A DNA stretch of 64,000 nucleotides, taken from contig NZ_JAFCMM010000005.1 of NCBI RefSeq assembly GCF_018131225.1, forward strand, positions 682,001-746,000. Reading direction: 5' to 3'. The position numbers and the translations under genes were made by a program. Source of the stretch: Bradyrhizobium sp. U87765 SZCCT0048. GTDB taxonomy: Bacteria > Pseudomonadota > Alphaproteobacteria > Rhizobiales > Xanthobacteraceae. Under the pieces are notes generated by a model that saw nothing but the letters and a program-made list of their open reading frames with translations, was not told where the DNA came from and made no database searches. This document shows positions 22,019-30,429 of the stretch, piece by piece. The stretch's first letter is position 1. Every line of letters starts with the position of its first letter.

Positions 22019-24941
22019 GGTCAGTCTTCCCCCTTTGAAGTCGCGACGCCTCTTTCCCATCATCGCGGGCTTCATCTTCGGCTTTATTGTGATCGGTACC
22101 GCGATGCCGGGCAAGGCCCGGGCGCAGGGTGCACAGCCGCCTGCCAATAACCCCTCTCCGGTTACCGCCGCGATCCAGATGCGTGCGGCACCCATCGCGC
22201 AGCGATTTCATCAGGGTGAGGTGCGTCGAGCGGCGAAGGAATGGCGGCAACTGGTCGACGATACACCGGACAAGGCGGCGAAGGCGTACCTGCTGCGCGA
22301 GCTCGTGCAGATCTGCCTCGCGACCTACGACACTGATTGTGTGTTCAGGGCATTCAACGAAGCGATGGGATACATCACGGCGGACGCGAACCTGAAGCCG
22401 TTGATCCCGGATTTCCTCGCTTCGCACCTGGCGATGGACGTCTGGCGAAACGATGGCAGTACCATCGAGCAGATCCTCAAGATCCATCCCCTGTCCGCGT
22501 TCGATGCTCGCACCCATCCGGTCGCGACCGCGCTGACAGATCTTGCGGTCGGCACCTACTATTGGAGATTGGGGGATCAGAATGCCGTCGACGCGACGGC
22601 ATATGGAGCGATCCTTGCCTTGCTGCATGCGAATGTGGCCAACGGTTACGATGTCAGCCGTGTCCTCGTCGAGATGATCGCCAGCTCGATGAATCAGCAG
22701 GACATTGCCGGCGCGATGGCGCTCGCGCGTGTTGCCGAGCCTTACCTGGCGAAGCATCTCAATCCATCGGGCGTGGATTGGGCCAGCTATATCGACCTGG
22801 TCGCGCGGCTGATCGCATTGGGAAATCGGAATGCGGCCGCCCCCCTTCTGGCTGATGCGCGCAGGTTGAATGCGCGCCTGGATATCGACAACGACATGAG
22901 GGAGAACCGTGTCGCTATCGAAAGCAATCTTCAGTTCATGATCGCTCTGTTCCACAGCAGCGGCAATCACGCCTTTGAGATTCATGCGGCTCACCCGCTG
23001 CTGGCGCAAAAGGCGGATATCCTGCGGCGCGGCAGGATCGTCACCGTCCAGGAATTCTACTTCGCGCTCGAGGACGCCCTGACCGAGGTCTTGAAAAAGA
23101 AGGGCGGCGAGCAGGTTTGGGCGCCGTTCTTCCGAGAGCTTCCTCAGCATTGGAAACTGGGCGCGTCTGAACAGAGGGACTTTGCTTCCTATCTGACATT
23201 TGCCCATGGCATGATGGTCATGGGCCGCTCCCTTGCCGAAGCCGCATCTCTGTATCAGCAGGCCGCGCGGGAGCGCATCGATAACTTCGAGTCCAGCCTG
23301 ACGGCGAGGACCGAAGGGTTTCAAATGCCATCGCCGATGGATGTCTTCATCGTCGGTGCTGCTCTCTCGACACTCGATGTCAACGCAGCACAGAATCGGG
23401 GCGACCTGATCCTGCGCGGGGGCGAAATGCTGTTGCGCTCGCCGCGCCATACGCTCAGCGATCTCGCGGTCCTGTTGGGCTCGCAACCGACGGAGCAGGG
23501 GCGCTTGTCGGCACGCGCATATCATGTGCAACGTCAACAGAAGCGGGATTGGGAGTTGCGGCAGATCGAGGCGCTGTTGAATGGGCGTCCGCGTGACCTT
23601 GCCGCCATCACGGCCGAATACCGTCAGCGTGCAGCAGGCATTCGGAAGCTGCGCGATGATTTCAAAGCGCAGCCGAACCACGACCAGGTCCTCGGCTACC
23701 CCTCTGTGAAGCAGATTCAGGCGGAGTTGGGGGACAACGAGGTGTTCGTCTCCTACGCTCCCTCTCTCAATGGGTATATGCGCCTTTGCATATCCAAGAC
23801 GGGAAGCGTCGATGTTGCGGGCCAGGTCGATGGTCGACAGCTCGCGACCGACATCAAGCTACTGCAGCTTGCTCTGACCGCGGACGATGCTCCGGACGAG
23901 ACGCAGGACGCGCAATTTCCGGCGGCCGCGGCTGTGCGACTTCAGCGTAACCTGTTTGCCGGGCTGGAGCGATGCATGAAGCGCGGGGCGCACGTTAATG
24001 TCGTGATGGGCCCTGAGATGTCCGGCATCCCCCTCGCAGCCCTGCTGATGGAAGAGCCTCCGGCGCGCGCCGAGGGCGGCTATGATCTCACGGCCGCCAA
24101 ATGGCTCGGCAAGTCCTACAGTTTCTCTGTCGTGATCTCCGCGCGCCATTTCCTTGGCCTCAAGCGGCTTGCCGGACACCAGCCGGCGCCGCGGCCCTAT
24201 CTCGGCGTCGGCGATCCCGATCTCGCGCCGGCGGCGAAGGTCGCGCTGGCCGGGGCGGACGCACGCCTCACCCTGCGCGCCAGCGGTTCGCCGGGACGGC
24301 TGCAGGATCTGCCGGCGCTGCCGGAAACGGCGGAGGAGCTGAATGTCGCTCGCGAGCTGTTCGGCGCCGCCCCGACGGACGTGCTGACCGGACGCGACGC
24401 GACCGAGAAGGCGTTCGTCGGCAAGGATCCGGGCGCCTACGACATCATCCATTTCGCCACCCATGGCCTTCTCAAGGGCGAAGTCGACGGCCTGTCGGAG
24501 CCGGCGCTGGTGCTGAGCCCGGTGGATGCGAAGGACATCGCCAATGACGGCCTGCTGTCTGCCTCAGACATCTCGCGCCTGTCGCTGAACGCGCGCCTCG
24601 TGGTGCTGTCGGCCTGCAACACCGCCAAGATCGACACCAGCAATGCCAGCCTCGGGGTGACGGACCTGCAGGCGGCGTTCGCGGTCGCCGGCACGCCGAC
24701 CATGGTCGCGGCGCTGTGGCCGGTGGAGACGGGAACGGCGCGCGACCTGATGACAGGCTTCTTCCAGGCGTGGCAGCGCCAGCCGGTCAAGAGCGCGTCG
24801 CGGGCGCTGGCGCAGGCGACGCGGAGCTATCTCGACCATGCCGATCGCGCCCACCAGCATCCGCGGTTCTGGGCAACGTTCGTGGTGATGGGCTATGGCG
24901 ATGCGCTGATGCCGGCTTCCCGGCCGGCCGGTGTGCGCTAG
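22017..24941 (+). CDS. secreted CHAT-domain (caspase-like) protease
   Basis: 974-residue exported protein. A signal helix at ~13-38 (Pro-Ile-Ile-Ala-Gly-Phe-Ile-Phe-Gly-Phe-Ile-Val-Ile) ends near Ala-Arg-Ala-Gln. About 650 helical residues without a recognised domain follow. The C-terminal CHAT domain (~700-960) has the caspase-like dyad: His816 in Phe-Ala-Thr-His-Gly and Cys867 in Leu-Ser-Ala-Cys-Asn-Thr, plus Ala-Gly-Thr-Pro-Thr-Met-Val-Ala-Ala-Leu-Trp-Pro-Val. CHAT proteins cleave protein partners, often as effectors paired with another protease. Its ATG (22017-22019) overlaps the divergent protease ATG by two bases. The first ~2 kb is less GC-rich than the CHAT part. Confidence 0.88.
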   Translation: MVSLPPLKSRRLFPIIAGFIFGFIVIGTAMPGKARAQGAQPPANNPSPVTAAIQMRAAPIAQRFHQGEVRRAAKEWRQLVDDTPDKAAKAYLLRELVQICLATYDTDCVFRAFNEAMGYITADANLKPLIPDFLASHLAMDVWRNDGSTIEQILKIHPLSAFDARTHPVATALTDLAVGTYYWRLGDQNAVDATAYGAILALLHANVANGYDVSRVLVEMIASSMNQQDIAGAMALARVAEPYLAKHLNPSGVDWASYIDLVARLIALGNRNAAAPLLADARRLNARLDIDNDMRENRVAIESNLQFMIALFHSSGNHAFEIHAAHPLLAQKADILRRGRIVTVQEFYFALEDALTEVLKKKGGEQVWAPFFRELPQHWKLGASEQRDFASYLTFAHGMMVMGRSLAEAASLYQQAARERIDNFESSLTARTEGFQMPSPMDVFIVGAALSTLDVNAAQNRGDLILRGGEMLLRSPRHTLSDLAVLLGSQPTEQGRLSARAYHVQRQQKRDWELRQIEALLNGRPRDLAAITAEYRQRAAGIRKLRDDFKAQPNHDQVLGYPSVKQIQAELGDNEVFVSYAPSLNGYMRLCISKTGSVDVAGQVDGRQLATDIKLLQLALTADDAPDETQDAQFPAAAAVRLQRNLFAGLERCMKRGAHVNVVMGPEMSGIPLAALLMEEPPARAEGGYDLTAAKWLGKSYSFSVVISARHFLGLKRLAGHQPAPRPYLGVGDPDLAPAAKVALAGADARLTLRASGSPGRLQDLPALPETAEELNVARELFGAAPTDVLTGRDATEKAFVGKDPGAYDIIHFATHGLLKGEVDGLSEPALVLSPVDAKDIANDGLLSASDISRLSLNARLVVLSACNTAKIDTSNASLGVTDLQAAFAVAGTPTMVAALWPVETGTARDLMTGFFQAWQRQPVKSASRALAQATRSYLDHADRAHQHPRFWATFVVMGYGDALMPASRPAGVR

Positions 24942-24953
24942 GCGCGGAGGCGG

Positions 24954-26078
24954 TCAACTCCGGCGGCTGCCTTTGCCCTTGTTGTTGCCGTTGTCATTGC
25001 CTTTGCGCGGCGGCGCGGCGCTGGCGCGCACGACAAGGCGGGTTTCGATCTCGTTGACCCGCAGCACCGGGCGGTCGAGCACGCGGCCTAAAAGATATTC
25101 GCCGGAGATGATGCCGATGCGGTCGGCCGGCACCGACAGGGTGGTCAACGGCGGATCGAGGAAGGCGGCGAAGTCGAGGTCGTTGAAGCCGGTGATGGAG
25201 ATATCCGCGGGCACACTGAGGCCGCTGGCGCGCGCCTCGATGATGGCGCCGAACGCGAGCTGGTCGTTGCCGCAGATCACCGCGGTCGGCCGGGTGGGGG
25301 CGGCGAGCAGCGCCTTCATCGCCAGGCGCCCTTCGAGAATGCGGTAGGGCCGCTCGATCATCCACTCCGTCGGCAGCCGCAGGCCCCGCGCTTCCAGCGC
25401 CTGGCGCACGCCGGCGACGCGGCCGGAGGCACGGTCGTTGTGGCGCATGCGTCCGGCGATGACGCCGATGTCGACATGGCCGAGATCGAGCAGGTAGTCG
25501 GCGAGCTGGCGTCCCGCCGCGACATTGTCGAAGCCGACGCAGGGGTGATGATCGCTCAGCGTCCAGGTCTCGATGAACGGCACGTCCTGCTGCGCCAGCA
25601 TCGGGATGAGATCGGGGTGATGCTCGCCGCCGACCAGCAGAAGGCCGTCGATGCCGCGCGACATCAGCAGCGATGCCTCGCGCAGCTCGGCGGCGGGATC
25701 GTAGTCCGAGCTCGCGACGATCAGCGTATAGCCTTCGGCATCGAGCCAGCGCTGCAGCGCGCCGATCGCCACCGCAAAGCCTGCGTTCTCGATCGACGGC
25801 ACCACCGCGCCGATGGTGCGGGTGCGCCGCGACGACAGCGCCCGCGCCGCGCCGTTCGGCACGTAGTTGAGCTCGCGGCAGGCGCGCTGCACCCGCTCCA
25901 TCGCCTCGGCGGCGACGGTCGCGGTGCCGTTCAGCACCCGCGACACGGTGGCGGTGGAGACCCCGGCATGCGCCGCCACGTCCGCGAGGCTGACGCCGGC
26001 TGTGGACGCATTCGGAAAGCGCTTTCTTTTCGTGGGTTTGGCCGTCTCCACCCGAAGCTCCCGTAAAAATTCGTTCAT
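24954..26078 (-). CDS. LacI-family repressor of the adjacent catabolic cluster
   Basis: 374-residue regulator. The LacI helix-turn-helix is at ~30-75 (Val-Ser-Leu-Ala-Asp-Val-Ala-Ala-His-Ala-Gly-Val-Ser-Thr-Ala-Thr-Val-Ser-Arg-Val-Leu-Asn), then the hinge and a periplasmic-binding-protein-like sugar domain (Gly-Ala-Val-Val-Pro-Ser; Ile-Thr-Gly-Phe-Asn-Asp). A short Lys/Asn/Gly-rich tail ends it. It is divergent from the enolase-family gene, with a perfect LacI palindrome between them, so repression of the cluster and induction by a sugar or sugar acid is the likely scheme. Ends 12 bp from the CHAT stop. Confidence 0.93.
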   Translation of the reverse strand: MNEFLRELRVETAKPTKRKRFPNASTAGVSLADVAAHAGVSTATVSRVLNGTATVAAEAMERVQRACRELNYVPNGAARALSSRRTRTIGAVVPSIENAGFAVAIGALQRWLDAEGYTLIVASSDYDPAAELREASLLMSRGIDGLLLVGGEHHPDLIPMLAQQDVPFIETWTLSDHHPCVGFDNVAAGRQLADYLLDLGHVDIGVIAGRMRHNDRASGRVAGVRQALEARGLRLPTEWMIERPYRILEGRLAMKALLAAPTRPTAVICGNDQLAFGAIIEARASGLSVPADISITGFNDLDFAAFLDPPLTTLSVPADRIGIISGEYLLGRVLDRPVLRVNEIETRLVVRASAAPPRKGNDNGNNKGKGSRRS

Positions 26079-26121
26079 TTCATCTATTGACAGTCTTCGG
26101 GGACAGCAATAGGGAGGAGTT

Positions 26122-26137
26122 ATGTAAGCGCTTACAT
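26122..26137. promoter_or_regulatory. LacI-type operator, perfect 16-bp palindrome
   Basis: ATGTAAGCGCTTACAT, perfectly symmetric with the central CG typical of LacI/GalR operators (core TGTAAGCGCTTACA). It lies 44 bp upstream of the LacI gene start and 41 bp upstream of the enolase-family start, positioned to control both. Confidence 0.9.
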
Positions 26138-26177
26138 TTTGCGCCATCAACACGCGATCAACAGAGGAAATCGCCCC

Positions 26178-27299
26178 ATGTCGAGGATTGCATCCGTCGA
26201 GGCCCGAACCGTCCGCGTGCCGCTGGAGCGCGCCACCGCCTTCGCGCGGCGGCAGGTCACCCAGCGCGAGTACGCCCTGGTGCGCATCCGCACCACCGAC
26301 GGGGTCGAGGGCATCGGCCATTGCTATGGCGGCCATGCCGCCGCGGCCCTCGTCAGCGACGCCGTGCGACAGCTGCTGCGGCCGCTGCTGCTCGGCCAGG
26401 ACAGCCACGACACCGAGATCCTGTGGCAGGAAATGTACCAGGAGGCGCTGCTGCACGGCCGCACCGGCGCCGTGATGCGCGCCATCAGCATCGTCGACAC
26501 CGCGCTGTGGGACTGCAACGCCCGCGCCGCGCGCCTGCCGCTCTACAAGTATCTCGGCGCCTCCGCGCGCGGCACCGTGCCGGCCTATGCCAGCGGCGGC
26601 TACTACCTCGCAGGGAAGACGCCGGAAAAGCTCGGCGAGGAACTCGCCGGCTATGTCGCGCTCGGCTTCGACGCGGTGAAGATGAAGGTCGGCCGCCTGT
26701 CGCCGAAAGAGGAGGAGGCGCGCATCGCCGCCGCGCGCAAGGCGATCGGCCCGGACGTGCTGCTGATGCTGGATGCCAACAATGCCTGGTCGGATGTGCC
26801 GACGGCGCTGCGCTACATGGAGCGCTACCAGGATTACGATCCCTACTGGATCGAGGAGCCGTTCAGCCCGGACCAGATCGACACCCATGCCGACCTCGCC
26901 GGGCGCATCCGCGTGCCGGTCGCGACCGGCGAGATCGAGGCCGGGCGCTGGCGCTTCAAGGAACTGCTGGAGAAGAAGGCGGCGCTGATCCTGCAGACCG
27001 ACGCGCTGGTGTGCGGCGGCATCAGCGAATTCCGCAAGATCGCGGCGCTCGCTGATGGCTATGGCGCCACCATGTGCCCGCACTGGTTCCATGACGTTCA
27101 CGTCCATCTCGTGGCGTCGTCGCCGAACGCGCGGTACGTCGAGTTCTTCGCCGACGACCAGGTCCTCAACTTCCGCCGCCTGATCGATCGCCAGCTCGAG
27201 ATCTCCGGCAACGGCCTCAAGCTGCCGCAGGGCGAGGGGCTGGGCTACCGCTTCGACGAGGCGGCGATCGCGCGTTGCGACGCCGACGCCTGGTCCTGA
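26178..27299 (+). CDS. enolase-superfamily sugar-acid dehydratase (mandelate racemase group)
   Basis: 373-residue enzyme with the capping domain first and the barrel after. Barrel residues seen: Lys168-x-Lys170 (Val-Lys-Met-Lys-Val-Gly), Asp199 (Leu-Asp-Ala-Asn-Asn), Glu in Trp-Ile-Glu-Glu-Pro-Phe, Glu in Ala-Thr-Gly-Glu-Ile, and a His in Cys-Pro-His-Trp-Phe. These bind Mg and abstract an alpha-proton from a carboxylate sugar, fitting an acid-sugar dehydratase or lactone cycloisomerase. First gene of the cluster; ATG 26178 after AGAGGAAAT. The exact sugar acid cannot be named; the companion lactonase-type amidohydrolase suggests a lactone or aldarate route. Confidence 0.9.
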   Translation: MSRIASVEARTVRVPLERATAFARRQVTQREYALVRIRTTDGVEGIGHCYGGHAAAALVSDAVRQLLRPLLLGQDSHDTEILWQEMYQEALLHGRTGAVMRAISIVDTALWDCNARAARLPLYKYLGASARGTVPAYASGGYYLAGKTPEKLGEELAGYVALGFDAVKMKVGRLSPKEEEARIAAARKAIGPDVLLMLDANNAWSDVPTALRYMERYQDYDPYWIEEPFSPDQIDTHADLAGRIRVPVATGEIEAGRWRFKELLEKKAALILQTDALVCGGISEFRKIAALADGYGATMCPHWFHDVHVHLVASSPNARYVEFFADDQVLNFRRLIDRQLEISGNGLKLPQGEGLGYRFDEAAIARCDADAWS

Positions 27300-27321
27300 C
27301 GGCTGGATCGGGGAGGCTGCC

Positions 27322-28128
27322 ATGGACCTCGGACTGAACGGCAAGGTGGCGCTGGTGCTCGGCGCCGGCGGCGGGCTCGGCCGCGCGATCGCGGTGGCGC
27401 TCGCCCGCGAGGGTGCCCGCGTCGCGCTCGCAGATATCAATGCCGCAGCGCTGCGCGACACCGCCGACGAGATCGCGTTGCTGCCGCGCAGCGTCGGCGA
27501 TCCGGCGATGCGGGCGATGGCGCTGCCATTCGACCTTGCCGATCTCGCCGGGCTCGACCGTCAGGTCGAGCGTGTCGAACATCAGCTCGGCGGCGTCGAC
27601 ATTCTCGTCAACAACAGCGGCGGTCCGCCGCCGGGGCAGGCCAGCGGCCAGGACTCGGCAGCATGGCAGCGCGCCTTCGAGGCGATGGTGCTGCCGCTGC
27701 TGGCGCTGACCGATCGCGTGCTGCCGGGCATGCGCAGCCGTGGCTTTGGCCGCATCATCACCAGCACGTCGTCCGGCGTCGTCGCGCCGATCCCGAACCT
27801 TGCGTTCTCCAACGCGCTGCGGGCGACGCTGCTCGGCTGGTCGAAGACGCTGGCGGCCGAAGTCGCCGCCGACGGCGTCACCGCCAACATCGTCGTGCCC
27901 GGCCGCATCGCCACCGGTCGCGTCCGTTTCCTGGATCAGGAGAAGGCACGCCGCCAGAGCCGCACGGTCGACGCGGTTGTCGACGAGAGCACCGCGTCCA
28001 TTCCGCTCAAGCGCTACGGCCGTCCGGAGGAATACGCCGACACGGTCGCCTACCTCGCGAGCACGCGCGCGTCCTACATCACCGGCGCGGTGATCCGCGT
28101 CGACGGCGGCCTGCTCGCCAACATCTGA
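27322..28128 (+). CDS. atypical short-chain dehydrogenase lacking the usual Tyr-Lys pair
   Basis: 268-residue SDR-fold protein. The nucleotide loop is Gly14-Ala-Gly-Gly-Gly-Leu-Gly20 and Asn97-Asn-Ser-Gly is intact. The Ser-Thr-Ser-Ser at 148-151 is present, but where Tyr-x-x-x-Lys should be the sequence reads Asn-Leu-Ala-Phe-Ser-Asn-Ala-Leu-Arg (159-167), so both catalytic residues are changed. This is seen in a recognised divergent SDR subgroup, so it is not simple decay. Lies 22 bp after the enolase gene; likely acts on its product or a related sugar acid. Confidence 0.88.
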   Translation: MDLGLNGKVALVLGAGGGLGRAIAVALAREGARVALADINAAALRDTADEIALLPRSVGDPAMRAMALPFDLADLAGLDRQVERVEHQLGGVDILVNNSGGPPPGQASGQDSAAWQRAFEAMVLPLLALTDRVLPGMRSRGFGRIITSTSSGVVAPIPNLAFSNALRATLLGWSKTLAAEVAADGVTANIVVPGRIATGRVRFLDQEKARRQSRTVDAVVDESTASIPLKRYGRPEEYADTVAYLASTRASYITGAVIRVDGGLLANI

Positions 28129-28164
28129 TCCACCGTCGCTTCCCTCCATCCCAGAGAGCCAATC

Positions 28165-28875
28165 GTGTCCGACGATCACAAACTGTTCGAGCTGTTCAAG
28201 ACTCTGTCTACCGCGACCCTCACCACGGTGCTGCTCAAGAAGGGACTGCGCAATGTCTGGATGCGCGGGCCGCAGCGCCTGCGCGCCGACGACACGCAGC
28301 GGTATGTCGGCCGCGCCTTCACGCTGCGTTTCGTGCCGGCGCGCGAGGATCTGGCGACGCCGGAATCCTGGAGTTCGCCGCGCTCGACCCGCGCCGCCAT
28401 CGAGGACATGCCGGCGGGCTGCATTGCGGTGGTCGATGCCATGGGCGTCACCGACGCCGGCATCTTCGGCGACATTCTCTGCGCGCGGATGCGCAAGCGC
28501 GGCGTCACCGCGCTCGTGACCGATGGCGTGATGCGCGATGTCGCCGGGGTGCTCGGCACGCAGCTGCCTGTGTATGGCCGCGGCGTCGCCGCGCCCCCGT
28601 CGGTCGCGGGGCTGACCTTCGTCGGCTGGCAGGAGCCGATCGGCTGCGGCGGTGTCGCGGTGTTCCCTGATGACCTGATCGTCGCCGACCAGGACGGCGC
28701 GGTGGTGGTGCCGAAAAGCCTCGTCGATGTCGTGGCGGCGGAAGCGCCGGCGCAGGAGCGGCTGGAGCAATGGATCATGGACGAGGTCAATGCCGGCGCG
28801 GTGCTGCCGGGCCTCTATCCGCCGAACGCGGAAGCGAAAGCCCGCTTCGAGGCGAGCCTGAAGACGACGCGCTGA
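28165..28875 (+). CDS. RraA-like aldolase/demethylmenaquinone-methyltransferase-fold protein
   Basis: 236-residue member of the RraA/HMG-aldolase family, which includes 4-hydroxy-4-methyl-2-oxoglutarate aldolases and oxaloacetate decarboxylases. The metal/substrate motif Val-Thr-Asp-Gly-Val-Met-Arg-Asp-Val-Ala-Gly is present at ~112-122. In this cluster an aldolase cleaving the keto-sugar acid is more likely than RNase E regulation. Ribosome binding site is weak; spacing 36 bp after the SDR. Confidence 0.85.
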   Translation: MSDDHKLFELFKTLSTATLTTVLLKKGLRNVWMRGPQRLRADDTQRYVGRAFTLRFVPAREDLATPESWSSPRSTRAAIEDMPAGCIAVVDAMGVTDAGIFGDILCARMRKRGVTALVTDGVMRDVAGVLGTQLPVYGRGVAAPPSVAGLTFVGWQEPIGCGGVAVFPDDLIVADQDGAVVVPKSLVDVVAAEAPAQERLEQWIMDEVNAGAVLPGLYPPNAEAKARFEASLKTTR

Positions 28876-29028
28876 TGCGCACGACGCCGCCGGTTTCGGC
28901 GGCTCCAACCCTGCGGACGGCGCGCCCGCGCGCCATCCGCCAAGGTGGCCGGCTGAGCCGCCGTTCAACACCAGACGTCATCACAACAACCGGCGGACAT
29001 CCGATCCGCCACGACGGGAGGGACGACC

Positions 29029-30339
29029 ATGACGGACGAGGTCGAGCGCACGACCATCCGCACCGCATTCCTGCGGCTGATGCCGCTGCTGCTGCTGTGC
29101 TACTTCCTCGCCTACATCGACCGCATCAACATCGGCTTCGCGGCGCTGACCATGAACCGTGACCTTGGCCTGTCGGCCTATGTCTATGGCGTCGGCGCCG
29201 GGCTGTTCTTCTGGGGCTACTTCTTCTTCGAGGTGCCGAGCAACCTCATTCTCGAGAAGGTCGGCGCGCGGCGCTGGATCTCGCGCATCATGATCACCTG
29301 GGGCCTGGTGTCCGCCGCCATGGTGTTCGTCACCGGCCCCAAGAGCTTTCTGGCGATGCGCTTCCTGCTCGGGGCGGCGGAGGCCGGCTTCTTCCCCGGC
29401 ATCATCCTCTATCTCACCTACTGGTTCCCCGCCGCCTATCGCGGCCGCATCATCGCGGTGTTCTCCGTCGCCATTCCCGCTTCGCTCGGCATTGGCGCGC
29501 CGCTGTCGACCGCGATCATGGAATTGCATGGCATCGCCGGGCTACATGGCTGGCAGTGGCTGTTCCTGCTGGAAGGATTGCCGACGGTGATCGTCGGGCT
29601 AATCGTGCTGGCGCTGCTGCCGGACCGGCCGCGAGATGCGCGCTGGCTGTCGGCCGAGCAGAAGGCATGGCTGCAGGGCACGCTCGACCGCGAGAGCCGC
29701 GCCGCACAGGCCGCGCATGGCCTGACGTTGTGGAAGATCTTCCTTGATCCGCGGGTGCTGGGCCTTGCGCTGATCTATTTCGCCAACACCACCGCCAATC
29801 TCGGGCTGGCCTTCTTCCTGCCGCAGATCATCAAGGGCATGGGCCTGTCGAACGTGCAGACGGGCTTGCTGACCTCGATCCCCTACATCATGGGCACGAT
29901 CGGCATCCTCGTGTGGGGCTACGTCTCCGACCGCACCAACGAACGCCGTATCAGCCTGTGCCTTGCGCTGGTGGTGTCGGCGGCAGGGTTGGCGGGGGCG
30001 GCCTATCTCGGCAGCTCGACGGCGGCGATTGCGGCGATGGCGGTCGCCGCGATCGGCATCTACGGCACCAAGGCGCCGTTCTGGCCGCTGCCGTCGACCT
30101 TCCTCACCGGCAGCGCCGCGGCGGGCGGCATCGCACTGATCAACTCGATCGGCAATCTCGGTGGCTTCGCCGGGCCCTCGATCGTCGGCTGGGTCAAGGA
30201 CGCGACCGGCAGTTTCGAGGCCGGGCTCTATGCGCTCGCGGCCATCGCGCTGCTCGCCGCTGGCGCGGCGCTGCTGATCGTGCGGCCGCCGCCACGTTCG
30301 CGTGAGCCAGTCGGCGAAACCCTTGGCCGGACGGTCTAG
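29029..30339 (+). CDS. MFS transporter of the anion:cation symporter family
   Basis: 436-residue 12-helix transporter of the ACS (phthalate/tartrate/glucarate permease) family. The start Tyr-Phe-Leu-Ala-Tyr-Ile-Asp-Arg-Ile-Asn-Ile-Gly-Phe-Ala and Phe-Glu-Val-Pro-Ser-Asn-Leu-Ile-Leu-Glu-Lys-Val-Gly-Ala-Arg are diagnostic. It imports organic anions with protons. ATG 29029 follows GGGAGGG. Together with the dehydratase and aldolase genes upstream it is the likely uptake system for the cluster's sugar acid. Confidence 0.92.
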   Translation: MTDEVERTTIRTAFLRLMPLLLLCYFLAYIDRINIGFAALTMNRDLGLSAYVYGVGAGLFFWGYFFFEVPSNLILEKVGARRWISRIMITWGLVSAAMVFVTGPKSFLAMRFLLGAAEAGFFPGIILYLTYWFPAAYRGRIIAVFSVAIPASLGIGAPLSTAIMELHGIAGLHGWQWLFLLEGLPTVIVGLIVLALLPDRPRDARWLSAEQKAWLQGTLDRESRAAQAAHGLTLWKIFLDPRVLGLALIYFANTTANLGLAFFLPQIIKGMGLSNVQTGLLTSIPYIMGTIGILVWGYVSDRTNERRISLCLALVVSAAGLAGAAYLGSSTAAIAAMAVAAIGIYGTKAPFWPLPSTFLTGSAAAGGIALINSIGNLGGFAGPSIVGWVKDATGSFEAGLYALAAIALLAAGAALLIVRPPPRSREPVGETLGRTV

Positions 30340-30429
30340 CTCGGCGATCATCAGGGGCGGTCCGCCTTCTGCCGGCGGACCGCCGAACGATCGGATGCAA
30401 CAACGATCACGTCTCAGGGGAGAATGTCC

